Shown here: positions 28,313-39,820 of the stretch, one piece after another
Position numbering within the stretch: the first letter of the stretch is position 1
Layout: each line of letters starts with the position of its first letter
NCBI RefSeq assembly: GCF_028389875.1
Contig: NC_084676.1
Span: 9,672,001-9,736,000 of the forward strand
Length of the DNA stretch: 64,000 nucleotides
Direction of reading: 5' to 3'
From: Rhea pennata
Taxonomy: Eukaryota > Chordata > Aves > Rheiformes > Rheidae
Program-made: the position numbers and the translations under genes
Notes under the pieces: model-generated
Seen by the model: only the letters and a program-made list of their open reading frames with translations
What the model was told of the DNA's origin: nothing
Database searches by the model: none

Positions 28313-31300
28313 TTTAAAGTCACAAGCAAACCACTTCCTCAGCCTCTGCTCATTTGCCCTATTCCTTCTTTCATCTGAATATTTCAACTCTGCAGGAGTT
28401 ACATGGCTGAGTTCCCTAAAGTATGGTATAGCATAAGGTCTGCCAGATGGACCACCTAGAAAATCTAGAAAATACAGTATCTAGCTCCAAAGAACAGTGT
28501 TCCCACCACAGGGGCCCTTGCAGTCAATTAGCCCTTGAATATCTGTAGCAACAGAAGGGTTGGGACAGCTCTCTGAACTTCATTCTGCTTCCGTGTCTGC
28601 CCTCTGCACCCAGTACTGCTGCCTGAATCTGGCTTCGCTCCAGCACTGCTTTCCCGATCAGGCTTCCCACAGTGGTTGAGGCCAGAGCCTCAGCATACTC
28701 CTGCAACTGGCATCGTATCTCCAATTACATCTTTCACTCAGAAAAGTAGAGGCATAGGCAGGACAAGGCCAATAAAATCCCCTCCTTCAGTTAGAAGAAT
28801 CATCAGCTGGTCAGTCACACAGGGTTATCTGTACGTTCAGTGCGGATGGTTGATTGTCCAGGGGGGCTCTCTGTCAATGGGAGTCTCTGACGTGAGAGTG
28901 GAGGAGCTCCAGAACAAATGCAATGCTCTGCTGGTCTAGAGATGGGGCACAGAGCAGTCCCTCAACCCTGCTGACCAGGGAGGGAAAGTTTGATCCCTCC
29001 TCGCCTACACATCAGAAACCCATTAACCTGAATTCACACCTGTTGCTTTTCACTCCTTAAGTTCCAGTATTTCCATATCCAATAAAATTATTTTTACTTT
29101 GTCACCTCAGCCTGAAGGATCTCCAACTGCCTTATGAGGGTACACTTCATAAACTTAGGAGAGCCTGGCATTCAGTAGCTGTTCACAACCTCTTAAATTT
29201 TTTGCCCACTGTAAAAGGGGAGGTAAAATCTCCTGCCAGGACTAGTTATACAGATTGTAGTTTCCTTTTGTGGAAGATGAGACTGATAAATGCTTCAAGT
29301 CCTCTCCCCAACTTCTCCCCTCCCATCCTGCAAGTATGGTACTGATGGAGGTCAGCAGTGCACAGAGGGAAAGTGCCCCTACTGCAGTACACAATCAGTT
29401 AAATATCAGCTCCCAGGAGCTCGCCAGTCTTTGACATGCTTTGCCTCTCTGCTTGTTACAGTGTGTAACTCATGTAGTTAGAGGCACAACAGTGGCAGCA
29501 CCTCTGTAAAGCCCTGGATATGCTGGAATTTAAGGGCTGATTATTACTGATCAGTGCTGGGTTCCATGCTGGACTCATGGGATGTTCTCTCAGCCAAAGC
29601 CTTTGGATCAGCAGAAAGAGGAAGAAACTCAACCAAAGTATCAATCAAATGTTGCTCCATGAATCCTTACAGAAGGCTTTGGTGGCTGTAATAAATCGCA
29701 TGGCAAGCTGGCGAGCAGATCTGAACTCTTTTAGTTGAGCTATCAATAAATATGCTTAGGAAGAGCAGAACTTGGCATATCTTGGTGGACTCAGTGAGCT
29801 CAGCAACATGGAGGGCTGGCAGAAGTGGAAATGAGCTCAGCCTGTGCATGAATGATGGTAGAAAGTTCACCAGGGATGGGGAAGGCCAACAAAGGCAAGT
29901 GGATACCCAGCTAGCAGGAGGGAGGACATCACTGTCCGGAAGGGCAGCTCTGAAGGTTATCACCCTTGGGATTTTCTCTGGGAAACCTCACCCAGAATTG
30001 TAGTTTCTCCTCAACTACAGAGGAGAAACTGTATGCTCTCGTCTGTATCCTGAAGAGGAAACTGCAGTGCCAGCATCACTTTTCTTCATCCCATGGATTT
30101 GTATCATGCTGAAGGCTGCAAAGGTTAGCCTGACTACCTTCTGTCAGGGAGCAGGCACAAGTATATCATGTCTCATCACATGAGCTCCTCTGCAGAGGAG
30201 TAAGACTGCTCAGGGACACATCTCCCGTGAAATGCATCCTGCTCTACAGGCAGCACGGCTAGAGGTAGCTGAAAGACAACCGTGATGCCTCAGTAGTTAT
30301 GCTTGATGTCTGGGGAAAAGATCTGAAACTGAAACATGCCACCTAACAACAGTCCTGTCTGCATCTGACAGTCACTGGGCATCTCAACTCTGGTCTTTTC
30401 ACTCTGCTTCCTCCTTCTGCTTGGAAACATTATCTCCTTTCTACAGTGAAACACAGCCACCTTCAATAGCTTTCCCAAAGTAAGTTTTGCTCAACCATGG
30501 TGCCAGCATCCTAGCCATGGATGCTGATGTACCCCAACCTGCAGAACAACAGTAGTCCCACGCATTGTCTCTGCTTCAGAGAGACCGTATGAGGCTGCAG
30601 CGAGCCCAGGTCCTGGCCCAACCATGCCCAAGATCCCAGAGTCAGACCTTCCTCTCTGCAAGCTGTTGTCACCTACCCTTTGGCCAATCTGCCATCACAG
30701 ATGCAGATGGCTGCAATAAGAAACGCTTCTCAAGTCAAAGAGATTTATTGACTTTGGGTGAGGGTCAGAAAGGAGCATTTCTCTGACACTGTCTGTTTGA
30801 TGATTCTCATTTAAGCCACACTATCTTCGCACATTTGGCTGCCAGCCCGAAGCACCAATCCTCCTTGGGCTCTCTCCTTGCAGAGCTGGCTGGGAAGACC
30901 AAAAGATAATCTAAGTTTCTGCAAGGCATTTGAGAAGCCTTGCACAAGGCCTTCGCAAGCTCTGCTGCTTGCCGTAATAGACCACGAACACTTTCCGTGC
31001 TCTCTATTGCACGTAGCACTGCATCAAGGTATGCCTTCAGAGCCTGCCATCCTTCCGGGCACATCCAGGGCCAGCACCACTCATCACGGGCTTAGCTTAA
31101 TGAAACTCTTGAGTTTAGCCCCATTCTCTATCTTTTGCTCAGTAAATGGGACCTCATTTTGCAAGATATCCTGCTAATTTGAATGGCCGTACTTGTGAAA
31201 TGAGGTGCAATGCAACTTGCAGAAGGGTGTCAGATCTGAGTCTCCAGAGGCTAGTCCTGCCTCTCTCCTCTCCTTATACATGCTTCATTTGGCACTGCAC

Positions 31301-34300
31301 CAATTAGAATGAGAATACTTATCTTGCCACAGTACAAAACTCCTAGGAAGAGCCTGGAGTCTTACACACAAAAAAAGGGGTCAAACCACTGCCTGAAATC
31401 TTTCCCTTTTATTCCATCTTTCCAGACATTTCTATATATGCTGTTTGGAAATCCTCACAGTTGTTTTAAGTCCTTACAAGGATTTAAATAGGGTTTGTTT
31501 TATTATTATTATTATTATTGATATTAAAGAAAACAACTGGTCTATTTCTTTTTTACTATTCCTGTTTGATAAACTGGAATTAATCATATGGACATTTCCT
31601 TAGCTACAGTTTAATTTTTCTTCTGTTTGTGTTTTTCTTATGTAGGCAGGAGAGCAGATAAGATGACCATAGAAGTCCTTTTATAGCTTTAAAAATCCAT
31701 AGACAAAATCAGTGATAATTGTTCTGGCTTCAGAGGGGCAAGACTTTCAACTTTGGAACCTATTCTTCCATGGATCAGCACCTCTGGAGACAAATTGTTC
31801 ATTGGATCAGAATCCTTCACTGGCACAAACCTGTGCAGGGCTGCACTGAAGTAAGAGTATGTCACCTGGTATTACAGACACTGCTTGCCTGTAGGAGAGT
31901 GGACAGGACCCGGCAGAACAAGGCCTTATTCCTGGTTCTGCTGCTATCCAGGAGTGGTGATTCAGATGAGTCCCTTTTTCTCTCAGTGTCCTTTCTGAAG
32001 GAATGAGGTAATCATACTGCAGTCCTCAATAAAGTGCATGGAGTAAAAAATGGACTAGGTTAAGATCTCGGTATTATCATCACCACAATTTATATTACCC
32101 CAAAATGTGGCTAATACTTTTTCATTTCTTACCTGGCAGTCTGGGGATAACAAGGGCAGACAGTGAGAAGGGTGATTTGGACAATAATCCATATGTTGGA
32201 GTTTCGATTAAACTTCCTTTTTCTGTTCTGACTTTATCACGTGCATCTAGCAAAGGACTTATGCCAGACTTAGCATTGTGTTGTTTCCTAATGTGTTGGA
32301 AGACACTTTCTTCTCATCTTTAACTCTCCTGTTCATTACTCTTTCACTGACTCCTTTAACCTCCCTTATCAGACACCTACACATTCTAGCTTCTAATTTA
32401 TATTCATTGCCATTACCTTCCCTTATTTTTCCTGGGCACATGCTGACTAGTTTTGTTTTTTTAATACTTTATTTCCTCTTCCACTTTGCTGTGGAATGGG
32501 AAAAAATTTTGCTCGGTACAATTTTTCCTGTTAGGGAAAACAGCGTCATGGAGGTCCATAAAAAAGGAATTACATTCCACTCATCTTCTAAAATCAGCTG
32601 CATCCTTCAGAACATTTCAGGTAGATCTCTGAAGATGTCTTTAATGGTGGAAGCTATGACTTTTCTAATGTTAAAGCAGCCATGATGCACAATAAAGTAG
32701 ACCAATATTTCAGTAATTTTCCACAATATTCTTTGGCAATATTCTTGCTGCTTCATTTGCTTAAGAGTGCAGGGCCCAGTTGTACACATGCTTATTCAGC
32801 TGAGGTATGCCACTGTGATCGGGACAGCTTCTTGCCTGATGAACAAGGACTCACAGAAGAACGCATTTGATAGATCTGCCATCACTCAGTCCAAATCAAC
32901 CCTTCTGCATTTGAAGATATAATGTGAGTATTTCATTGATTCCATGGAAGTAGTTGCTCAGATGCTAAAAGGAATAATGTCAAAGTTTACTCTTTCATGG
33001 ACTCTGAAGTGTGAAGGTGGAAATCTCCAGGCAGGAGTAGCTGCAACACAGGTTTCCCCAAGGAGACAGGAGAGTCAGCACTTCTGCTATGCCTGTGCAG
33101 CCTCACCTCCACAGAATAAGAGAGGAGGACATGGTTTGTTTGTTTGATTGACTGATTATCTTGCTTCTGAAGACAAAGAACCACAAGGTCCCCTGTGCCT
33201 CAGTCACATCTGGATGTGAAGTGCAAAGTGATTTGACCATTCCCCCAAAGTCGGTGTGTTGCCAGGGGGCAGCTGTAAAGGACAAGGCCTGTTCCTCATG
33301 ACATGAACCAGTGCATTACTAAGACTAACGATGAGCAGGGCCTGCACACACCTTTTGTGACCTTTGCGAGGAAAGCAGCTCTCATCTCCTCCTTCCTGAG
33401 GAAAGGGAGGCACCTTCCGCGTCCTTGATGTAGCTGGAAAAAATGGGTCTTAGGATGCAAGAGAGCTGACCAGGGCAACGTAAGAGGACAGTACTGGAGC
33501 AATGAGCAGAGCTCATAAATCTCACATCCTTGTCTCTTGAGTGCTTCTGATTTGTTTTAACTTAGCTCCAAAGGTGAGGGGCAGCTTGGAGAGTTGGAAA
33601 TGTTACTGCAACACCTGGATGAACACGACAGGAATAACGCCTTTTGATTAAACCCAGCAAAGTCCCCAAGCTTTGCCCTTCTAAGAGCCCAGTCAGCTGA
33701 GAAGCAAGCTGCTAAGTTCCCACTGGAAGAGATGCCGTGCAAAGGAACCAGCAGGAAATGCTGGCCCAGACGAAGAGCTGACTGTGCCTGCCTCACCCCC
33801 CTTTAATGTACAGCATCAAACCTGTCTCCATGGGAACTATAAGGGCAGAACTTGCCTTTGCCATCTCAAACTGAAAGGGGAAAAAAAAAGTAAAAGAAAA
33901 CAATGAGCCTCACAGCAATGTGATTCTGAGCAAACTGAGCCTGAGCAGATGGAACGAGAAAATGCCCCTTCATCACCCCGGTGGTCTTTTGCTTACTCTA
34001 AGCATGGATGGATTCCTTATCCTGCAGCTTTGCCACAGCAGACAACAGCTCCGGTGCTTGCTGCTGTAAGCTGTGTTGTCATAGCACAAACACTGAACAG
34101 TAGTCACTGGCCATGACTTCAACTTTGCAGTGTTTGGACGAACATGACTTTTGCCCAGCCAAAGACTGAAAGACAGGCACCAAATCAGGGAGGCAGGCAG
34201 AGGGAGCGTGGGGAAGCAGACGGCAATGAGGATGCATGTGTGAGTGGGACAAAGCATTGATTTTTCAGAGGTGTTAAGCCTACGCAGAGCGCATTTGACT

Positions 34301-34784
34301 TTTAACAATGCTGTGGGTGTTTGAGTACCTTTGCAGATTGGGCCAGACGGAGGAGATGAGGGTATGGTGGAGTAGGTGTGGATGTGCTAAAAAGAAGGCA
34401 GGGCACGGAACCCCTGCCTTGGCGCTGTGAAACAGAGGCAGGGATCTTGGGAAGGAGAGGGGAGAACCCAGAAGAAAAAGCATTCCCTGCTTGACTTTAT
34501 GCAGTAGATCTGGGTCCAACCCCCGTTTGCAGCAAATCACACCAACTCATGGCTTTGTAAAACCCAGATGATCTGTGAATAAACAAGCACTCCTGTCTGC
34601 ATCAGGCTGCAGGAAAAACACCCCAACATCCCCAGCACAGAAGACCAGCAGTCAGATTTTCACTATTATCCTCCCACCCTTGCCTTAAAATAGGACTCCA
34701 GTGGGCTGTAGCTGCACCCTGGCATCATGTTGCCCTGCGTTCAAGAGTGACTCTGGAGAGCAGCTGCCACTCTACCACCCATCT
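28313..34784. other. Non-coding, nothing firm recognised
   Basis: Unique sequence with one (TAT)n microsatellite. A splice-flanked open segment at 30884-31027 is noted as a finding, but no gene is supported. Confidence 0.55.
31498..31519. repeat. (TAT)n microsatellite
   Basis: About seven units of TAT/ATT occur in perfect register. Confidence 0.9.
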
Positions 34785-35105
34785 CCATTAGCATGTGAGC
34801 CATTGGGTGAGTGCACCTCCCGCTATTTTCTCTAATTGTTCCCCTAATCAAATAAAATTGTCAAAGTTCAATTTGTCTTCTTACAGATTAATCTGCTTTC
34901 TGCTGTGCGTTGCTGCCTGTGTCTCTCACTGCAACCCATGTGTCTGCAGCCATTCAAATTCATTGGCGTTGAGGAGGGGCCTAAATTAGATTATTTGTCT
35001 AATAACAATAAGTCTAATGGAATTATATATATGACCAAACTAAAATCAGGCACTTTGAAAATATTGGTTTCAGTTTCATGTTAGTCATGCAAATAAGCAT
35101 ATGGC
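34785..35105. promoter_or_regulatory. AT-rich block dense in homeobox/POU-like sites (possible conserved enhancer)
   Basis: This stretch has many TAAT cores and related words: CTAATTG, CTAATCAAAT, GATTAATC, TAAATTAGATTA and two TCTAAT words. It ends with a perfect POU octamer ATGCAAAT at 35087-35094 and then AAGCATATG. The density and spacing resemble vertebrate developmental enhancers. It has no useful open frame. AT-rich DNA produces such words by chance, so this rests on pattern alone. Confidence 0.3.
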
Positions 35106-35561
35106 TCATCCCCTTCCCATCTCCTGCCCCACACGTTAAGGCTCCTGTGGAAGGAAATCTGCCCTCTGCACTGAGGTAAAAGTTAGATCAGGAGAAGAAC
35201 CACCAGCTCTTTCAGAAAAAAGGCAGCACCACAACAGAATGCACCAGAACGATGAGAGACCACCAGGAAACAGAAGTGCAAGCAGATTAAATGTGAAAGC
35301 TCCACAAAGGTTCTTCCAACTAAATGCAGCCTGTCTATGTAAATACCATCAGTCACGTAAACCCACATCTCAGCAATCTCAGAGCTGCAGCTGGTCCTAA
35401 ACTAAATGTGGATTATACCATTCTTATGGTTTTATTCCCACACATGTACAAGAGGTAGTAGCAGAAAATATGCCAGTGTTCAGTTCTCTGGATACCTGAG
35501 GGAACTGCCCTGCTTTTCAACTCCAGAAGTAATTCATGCCTGGTGAGATATGATGTCACAC

Positions 35562-35571
35562 TTTTTTTTTC

Positions 35572-35598
<27 letters not shown>
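35562..35598. repeat. T-rich tract (T9-C-T3-C-T23)
   Basis: A nearly pure T run of 37 bases. No retroposed sequence was recognised beside it on either strand. Confidence 0.95.
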
Positions 35599-35604
<6 letters not shown>

Positions 35605-38272
35605 TCAAAGAGGAGGAATCAGACAAGACAGCTGAGGGCAAGCATAGGCCACAACCTACACAACCTACAAGACAGTTGCCTCATGGTAGAAGTTGCCACC
35701 ACCAGGTAACCTCACTTGGACTAAAATTTTGAGTGTCAGCGCAGAGCAGGCAGATAGGGTCCCCTTGCTTCTCAGCATCCTCCCAGTCAGTGTTCAGAGT
35801 GAAAAACTCCATTTACTAGAGCAATCAACCAGGTTTCTAAATGAGAAGCTAATGAGAACTTTGGTTTCAAACACAAACCCACAACAAAGATTTCCGTATT
35901 GTGTAGCATGACAGTTCGATGTGCAAGGCAATATGTTGCCTCCTCACACCTCCTTGGTATACACTCCATACCCTTCACTTGCTGCTTCTGCAATGAAGGA
36001 GACTGGAGGAACCACAGTCAGCCCTGCCAGAGAACACCTCCATCTTCGTCATAAGCTTCCTGGCCTCCTTCCACCACTCGTGCACCACAGGACTGGGAGC
36101 CAGAAAACCCTGCTTGTCCTCTCTGCCATCCCCAGCACTACCTCAAGCTGTCTCCAGACCAGGCTCAGGTCAGGAGTGGAGGAGTGCGCAAAATGTGAGA
36201 ACACTGAGGTGTCTTCTCAAGGGAGAGGAGGAGAATTCCTATCTGCCCTTCTCCGGCATCCCTCTCACCACACCCTCCCTACAGTCCTCTGTCCTGCTTC
36301 AGCTCGTACCTCCCTGATGGCTGCGAACACTTCACTTGTTGAATTCACTTGGCAAGCCCTTGTAACAAGTCTGAACAGACCGCTCCTGCCCCACAGGACT
36401 TCCACCCATTCTGGCAGGCACCCTTACCTGGAGGAGTACCTTGCTCTTTGTCCTGTCTCTCTGATTCCCTGGAGATAGGGACTACTTGGAAGAGGGGAAC
36501 ACACGTGGAAAATTCAAGGCGTGACAGGTGGCTGCAGAACACAGGAGAAAGGAGGAGGTGGTGCAGAAACAGTGATGGCACTTGCAGGAACACAGTTGGC
36601 GGAGATGTTTGGCATGTACAATTTAGAGACTTCCTAGAGGGCTTTAATGAGTGAACAAGCGCAGTCAGTTCCCTGCTCTTGTTACTTCTAAATCAGTGTT
36701 TACAAAGTACTGGGGAAATTAAACTATTTATGTCTATCCCCAGTAGGGGACTGTTTAAGGAAATAAGATAAACATACCTTAGTGTGTAAATACTTATTAT
36801 TTAAGCAAACACATAGGTTCACTCATATGTTTGTTTTTCAAAGGAATTACTGGGCAGCATTGACAGTGCTGAACTCAGGCTGGGAGCAGAGAAAGGCAAC
36901 AGAGAAGATCTTTTGAGAGGAGAGGATGGCTGGTGCTGCTCCTTGCACATAGCAGGAGTTCCCCCTCCTGGTGGGCACGCTTCGGGGCACCCATCCCTCG
37001 CTGCATGTGGGCAGTGGTCAGCACTCTGGGTCTGCAGCCTTGCCGCGGCTGCTGCACCACATGTCTTCCCACACAAGCTCCCTACAAAATCCAGAGACAC
37101 CTTCCATGGAGACTGACCCTCGGATGCGGCTATTCACCATTCTCCAATACGATGACAAAGTCAAATAACCTCCTAAAAATTCTGCTCTGCATATGCTATC
37201 CCAAGCAAAAATAGTCAGCTACTCTAACATTGAGTAGAGAAAATCATTCTCCTTCAAGATGATATTCAAGATGATACACAAAATGATATTCCCATTAAAC
37301 GAAAAACATTTTATTCTAAAAGGAAATTAAGTCCTTAGGACATCACATACTTCAATGCACTGCCCAGGCCAATTACCACTGCTGTGTGGGGCTTAAAGCT
37401 GACAAACCAGGACCTACCCCCTCCTAGATGCCCTGAAGCAGCAGAAACTTGCAGCTGTGTAATGTTTTAATTACTCAGCCTTCTATGAAGTTTCCATGGG
37501 GAAGTTTGTTTTGGAGCTGCGAAAGATGCCTTGGGGGTTAAAGGAAATGACACTAGTTCTTCACTCACAACAGTTCCCTCTCTCCTGGCGTCAGATCTAC
37601 AAACTGGCTCCTCTCCCAGTACCTGAATCAAAGCCCTCAGAAACGAATAGAACAACTCCTGCTAACTTCCCTCAGCTTTGGAGTAAGTGTGGGCAAAGTC
37701 GGTGCTCAGCAACAATGAAATGCTTAGCCTGAGCGACACAAGCTTGGTACAGATAGCGTGGATAGCTCAGATGTGACAGGGAGAGCTCTGCACTATGGAC
37801 GCTGGGGCATGACTCTCAGAGCACAGATTTGTCTGAGTTCCCATAGCTCCACTCCTGGAAAACACCTTCCTCCAGCACCTTCACTTAAGCAAAGTTTCCT
37901 ATTCCTGCAAAGCCTGACAAGCCTTTCTGCCAGTAAACTTTTCCAATAGCACCAGACTCCTACTTTGTCCCAGCCAGCATAGTGCTTTTCACCTTCCTAC
38001 GGATAACTCCTGACAGTTCAGCAGTTTGCAAAACGTAGTTAGTTGAACAGACCCAGTGGCATCAAAGCTAGCAAGTCCACACTTTGGTAACAAATGCCAA
38101 TACAAAACTCACGGATGGACAAGGAAGTATCCTCTCCACTCCCCAGCCAGCTGTCTGTACCACGGCCCACACATCAGATCGCCCCTCCCCAACTACCCCC
38201 ACACACGCAGCAGCCCAAATCTGCAGGGTTCTGTGCCAAAGCTCCCGGCACTTACAGACGCCCATTTAATTC

Positions 38273-38296
38273 CACATACAAATGCACATACAAATG
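38273..38296 (+). repeat. 12-bp tandem repeat CACATACAAATG (two copies)
   Basis: Perfect head-to-tail duplication just upstream of the CpG island. Confidence 0.85.
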
Positions 38297-38602
38297 CACA
38301 GCTACATTTCTCTCCATCTGGACGCACAATTACAACGACGGCCATTCACAACCAAACTAGGCACGTGCACTTTCACAGGTGCCGTCCTAAAACAAAAAAA
38401 ATCTCGCGAACAAAACAAATCATAAGATACAAGTCAAAGCCAAGCCCAGTGCGAGCGCCTCTTCCCCGGTGCTCGCGGCGCAGCACAGCGACGCGGTCGC
38501 GCAGCTCGGCGGGACGCCCGCGAGCAGCTCCGCCGGCAGCGCGCCCCGCGCCCCCCCCGCCCGGGGCAGCCCTCCCGCTGCGCGGGCGCGGGGTCCCCGC
38601 CG

Positions 38603-38617
38603 CCTTACCATGGCCGT
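38603..38617 (-). other. Candidate start codon plus splice donor (ATG|GTAAGG) in the CpG island
   Basis: On the minus strand the sequence reads GCACGGCCATG followed by GTAAGG. The start context is good (G at +4, purine-poor at -3), and the hexamer is a near-consensus 5' splice site. A first coding exon that ends directly after the ATG is a known arrangement. If real, the gene runs toward lower coordinates with a long first intron. No matching second exon was found. Confidence 0.3.
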
Positions 38618-38710
38618 GCGAGAGCCCCGCGCCGGCGGCGCATGGCGCGGCTCCCTAGGCGCGGCTCCGCATCCCGGCGGCGGCGGGGCAGCGCGCGGCG
38701 GCGCGGCCGC

Positions 38711-38780
38711 GGGGCGCTCTGCGGGCGCGGGGCGGCGCGGCGCGGGGCGCTCTGCGGGCGCGGGGCGGCGCGGCGCGGGG
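38711..38780. repeat. 33-bp tandem duplication inside the CpG island
   Basis: Two head-to-tail copies of a GC-rich 33-bp unit occupy 38711-38743 and 38744-38776. A third copy begins (GGGGCGGCGGCGCTCT) and diverges. The unit starts GGGGCGCTCTGCGGGCG and contains GC-box-like GGGGCGG, so the duplication multiplies potential Sp1-type sites. Confidence 0.85.
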
Positions 38781-39208
38781 CGGCGGCGCTCTCCGCTCTC
38801 CGCCCGGCGCCGCGGCTGCAGCGCTGCCTGGGGGCCGCTCCGCGCCCGCGGCCGCCGCCGCAGGGACCGCCCGCCGCCGCCCCGCCCCGCGCCGCCAGCC
38901 CGCCCCGCGCCCCGCGCCCGGCTGCGGCCGCTCCCGCGGCCCCGGCCCCCGCCCCGCGGAAAAAAGTTGGGGCCCGTCGCCCCCGAGTGCGGCCGGCCCG
39001 CGGCCGAGCTGCCCTCCCCGGCGCGGGCGGCCTCCGGGCCAGCGCACGCACAACCGCGCTGGTCTCCTTGCGCCCCCGCCGGCCCCGCTCTCCCGCCAAG
39101 CGTCCTCCGAGCTTTCTTCTAAACGCTGTGGGTCGAGCTAATCCCCCTCGATCCCTCAGCAGACTTTCAGAGGCTTCCCCATCCCTGGCCTTTAAAAGTC
39201 AATTTCAA

Positions 39209-39244
39209 TGTTTGTTTTTTTTGTTTTGTTTTGTTTTTTTTTTT
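39209..39244. repeat. T/G-rich low-complexity tract, (GTTTT)n-like
   Basis: Runs of T broken by single G, in the form TTTGTTTTGTTTTG, follow the CpG island. Low complexity only. Confidence 0.85.
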
Positions 39245-39532
39245 CCCAAGAAAATAGAATGAGTGAAACGGTGCCCAGTGAACCGCTGGGAGCATGGTTT
39301 CCACTTGCAGTGTCAGCCCTGCTCCTTTGACATTGTTAGAGCTTTGGCAGCTGAAAATCTGGCCCTGGGACCCATACAAACTTTGGCTTGGCGCAGGTGT
39401 AAACCAAGATCCAGCTCATCATCTGAATTTTTAAAATACCTACTGCAACAATGGACTGAGCGTAAAAGCAGAATCTGAGCAGCTCCATCTTCAGGTGTAG
39501 TTGTCTTCTGGATCTGAATTCTGTGTTTTAAC

Positions 39533-39568
39533 TTTTTTTTTTTTTTTTTTTTTTTGGGGGGGGGGGGG
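39533..39568. repeat. T23-G13 compound homopolymer
   Basis: Twenty-three T run directly into thirteen G. The G run on the plus strand could form G-quadruplex-like or slipped structures. It lies about 0.4 kb from the CpG island. Confidence 0.95.
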
Positions 39569-39782
39569 AACCAGTTTTCAAGCAACACTGCTTTTGCACA
39601 ATTTCTTCTTTGAAAAGCGTCTGTAAACATCTTGCCCTGAGGCTCGTACTGATAACTGCAGGGAGGATTCTGACTAGACCTGCTTCTGAAAAGGCAGAGA
39701 GATTTTCCCAACTGCCAGTGCTCAGCTCCAGGTTCTCGCTGGATTCCATTCATCACCAGGATGATGACCTTAGACCTCTAAG

Positions 39783-39820
39783 TCTACATGAGGCTGGAGG
39801 TCCTACATGAGACTGGAGGT
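39783..39820 (+). repeat. 19-bp imperfect tandem duplication
   Basis: CTACATGAGGCTGGAGGTC is followed directly by CTACATGAGACTGGAGGTT, a local duplication with two differences. Confidence 0.8.

Larger units (their letters stand above)
35106..38444. other. Region flanking the CpG island, nothing firm recognised
   Basis: Includes the T-rich tract at 35.56 kb and a 185-codon plus-strand frame at 35921-36478. That frame is rich in Ser, Leu, Pro and His, lacks known motifs and is probably accidental. Confidence 0.5.
38445..39150. promoter_or_regulatory. CpG island, probable promoter region
   Basis: A sharply bounded block of very high GC and dense CpG stands out from AT-rich surroundings. It contains many GGGGCGG/CCGCCCC GC boxes of Sp1 type. 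Long open frames on both strands here (up to about 217 codons) are rich in Arg, Ala, Gly and Pro and are by-products of the composition, not genes. CpG islands in vertebrates normally mark promoters, often with first exons. The best exon-like signal is on the minus strand, where a good start context ends in ATG directly followed by GTAAGG (donor GT at 38608). A TTTAAAA motif lies at 39191-39197, just outside the island. No second exon was recognised in the window on either strand, so the owner is unknown. Confidence 0.85.

Noticed and set aside
35921..36478. 185-codon plus-strand frame
   Set aside because: Rich in Ser, Leu, Pro and His with no recognisable motif. The nominal start is at a non-conserved position and nothing nearby supports a gene.
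38469..39262. Overlapping 164-217-codon frames on both strands of the CpG island
   Set aside because: They exist because GC-rich DNA has few stops. The peptides are Arg/Ala/Gly/Pro runs without domains, and similar frames occur in all phases.
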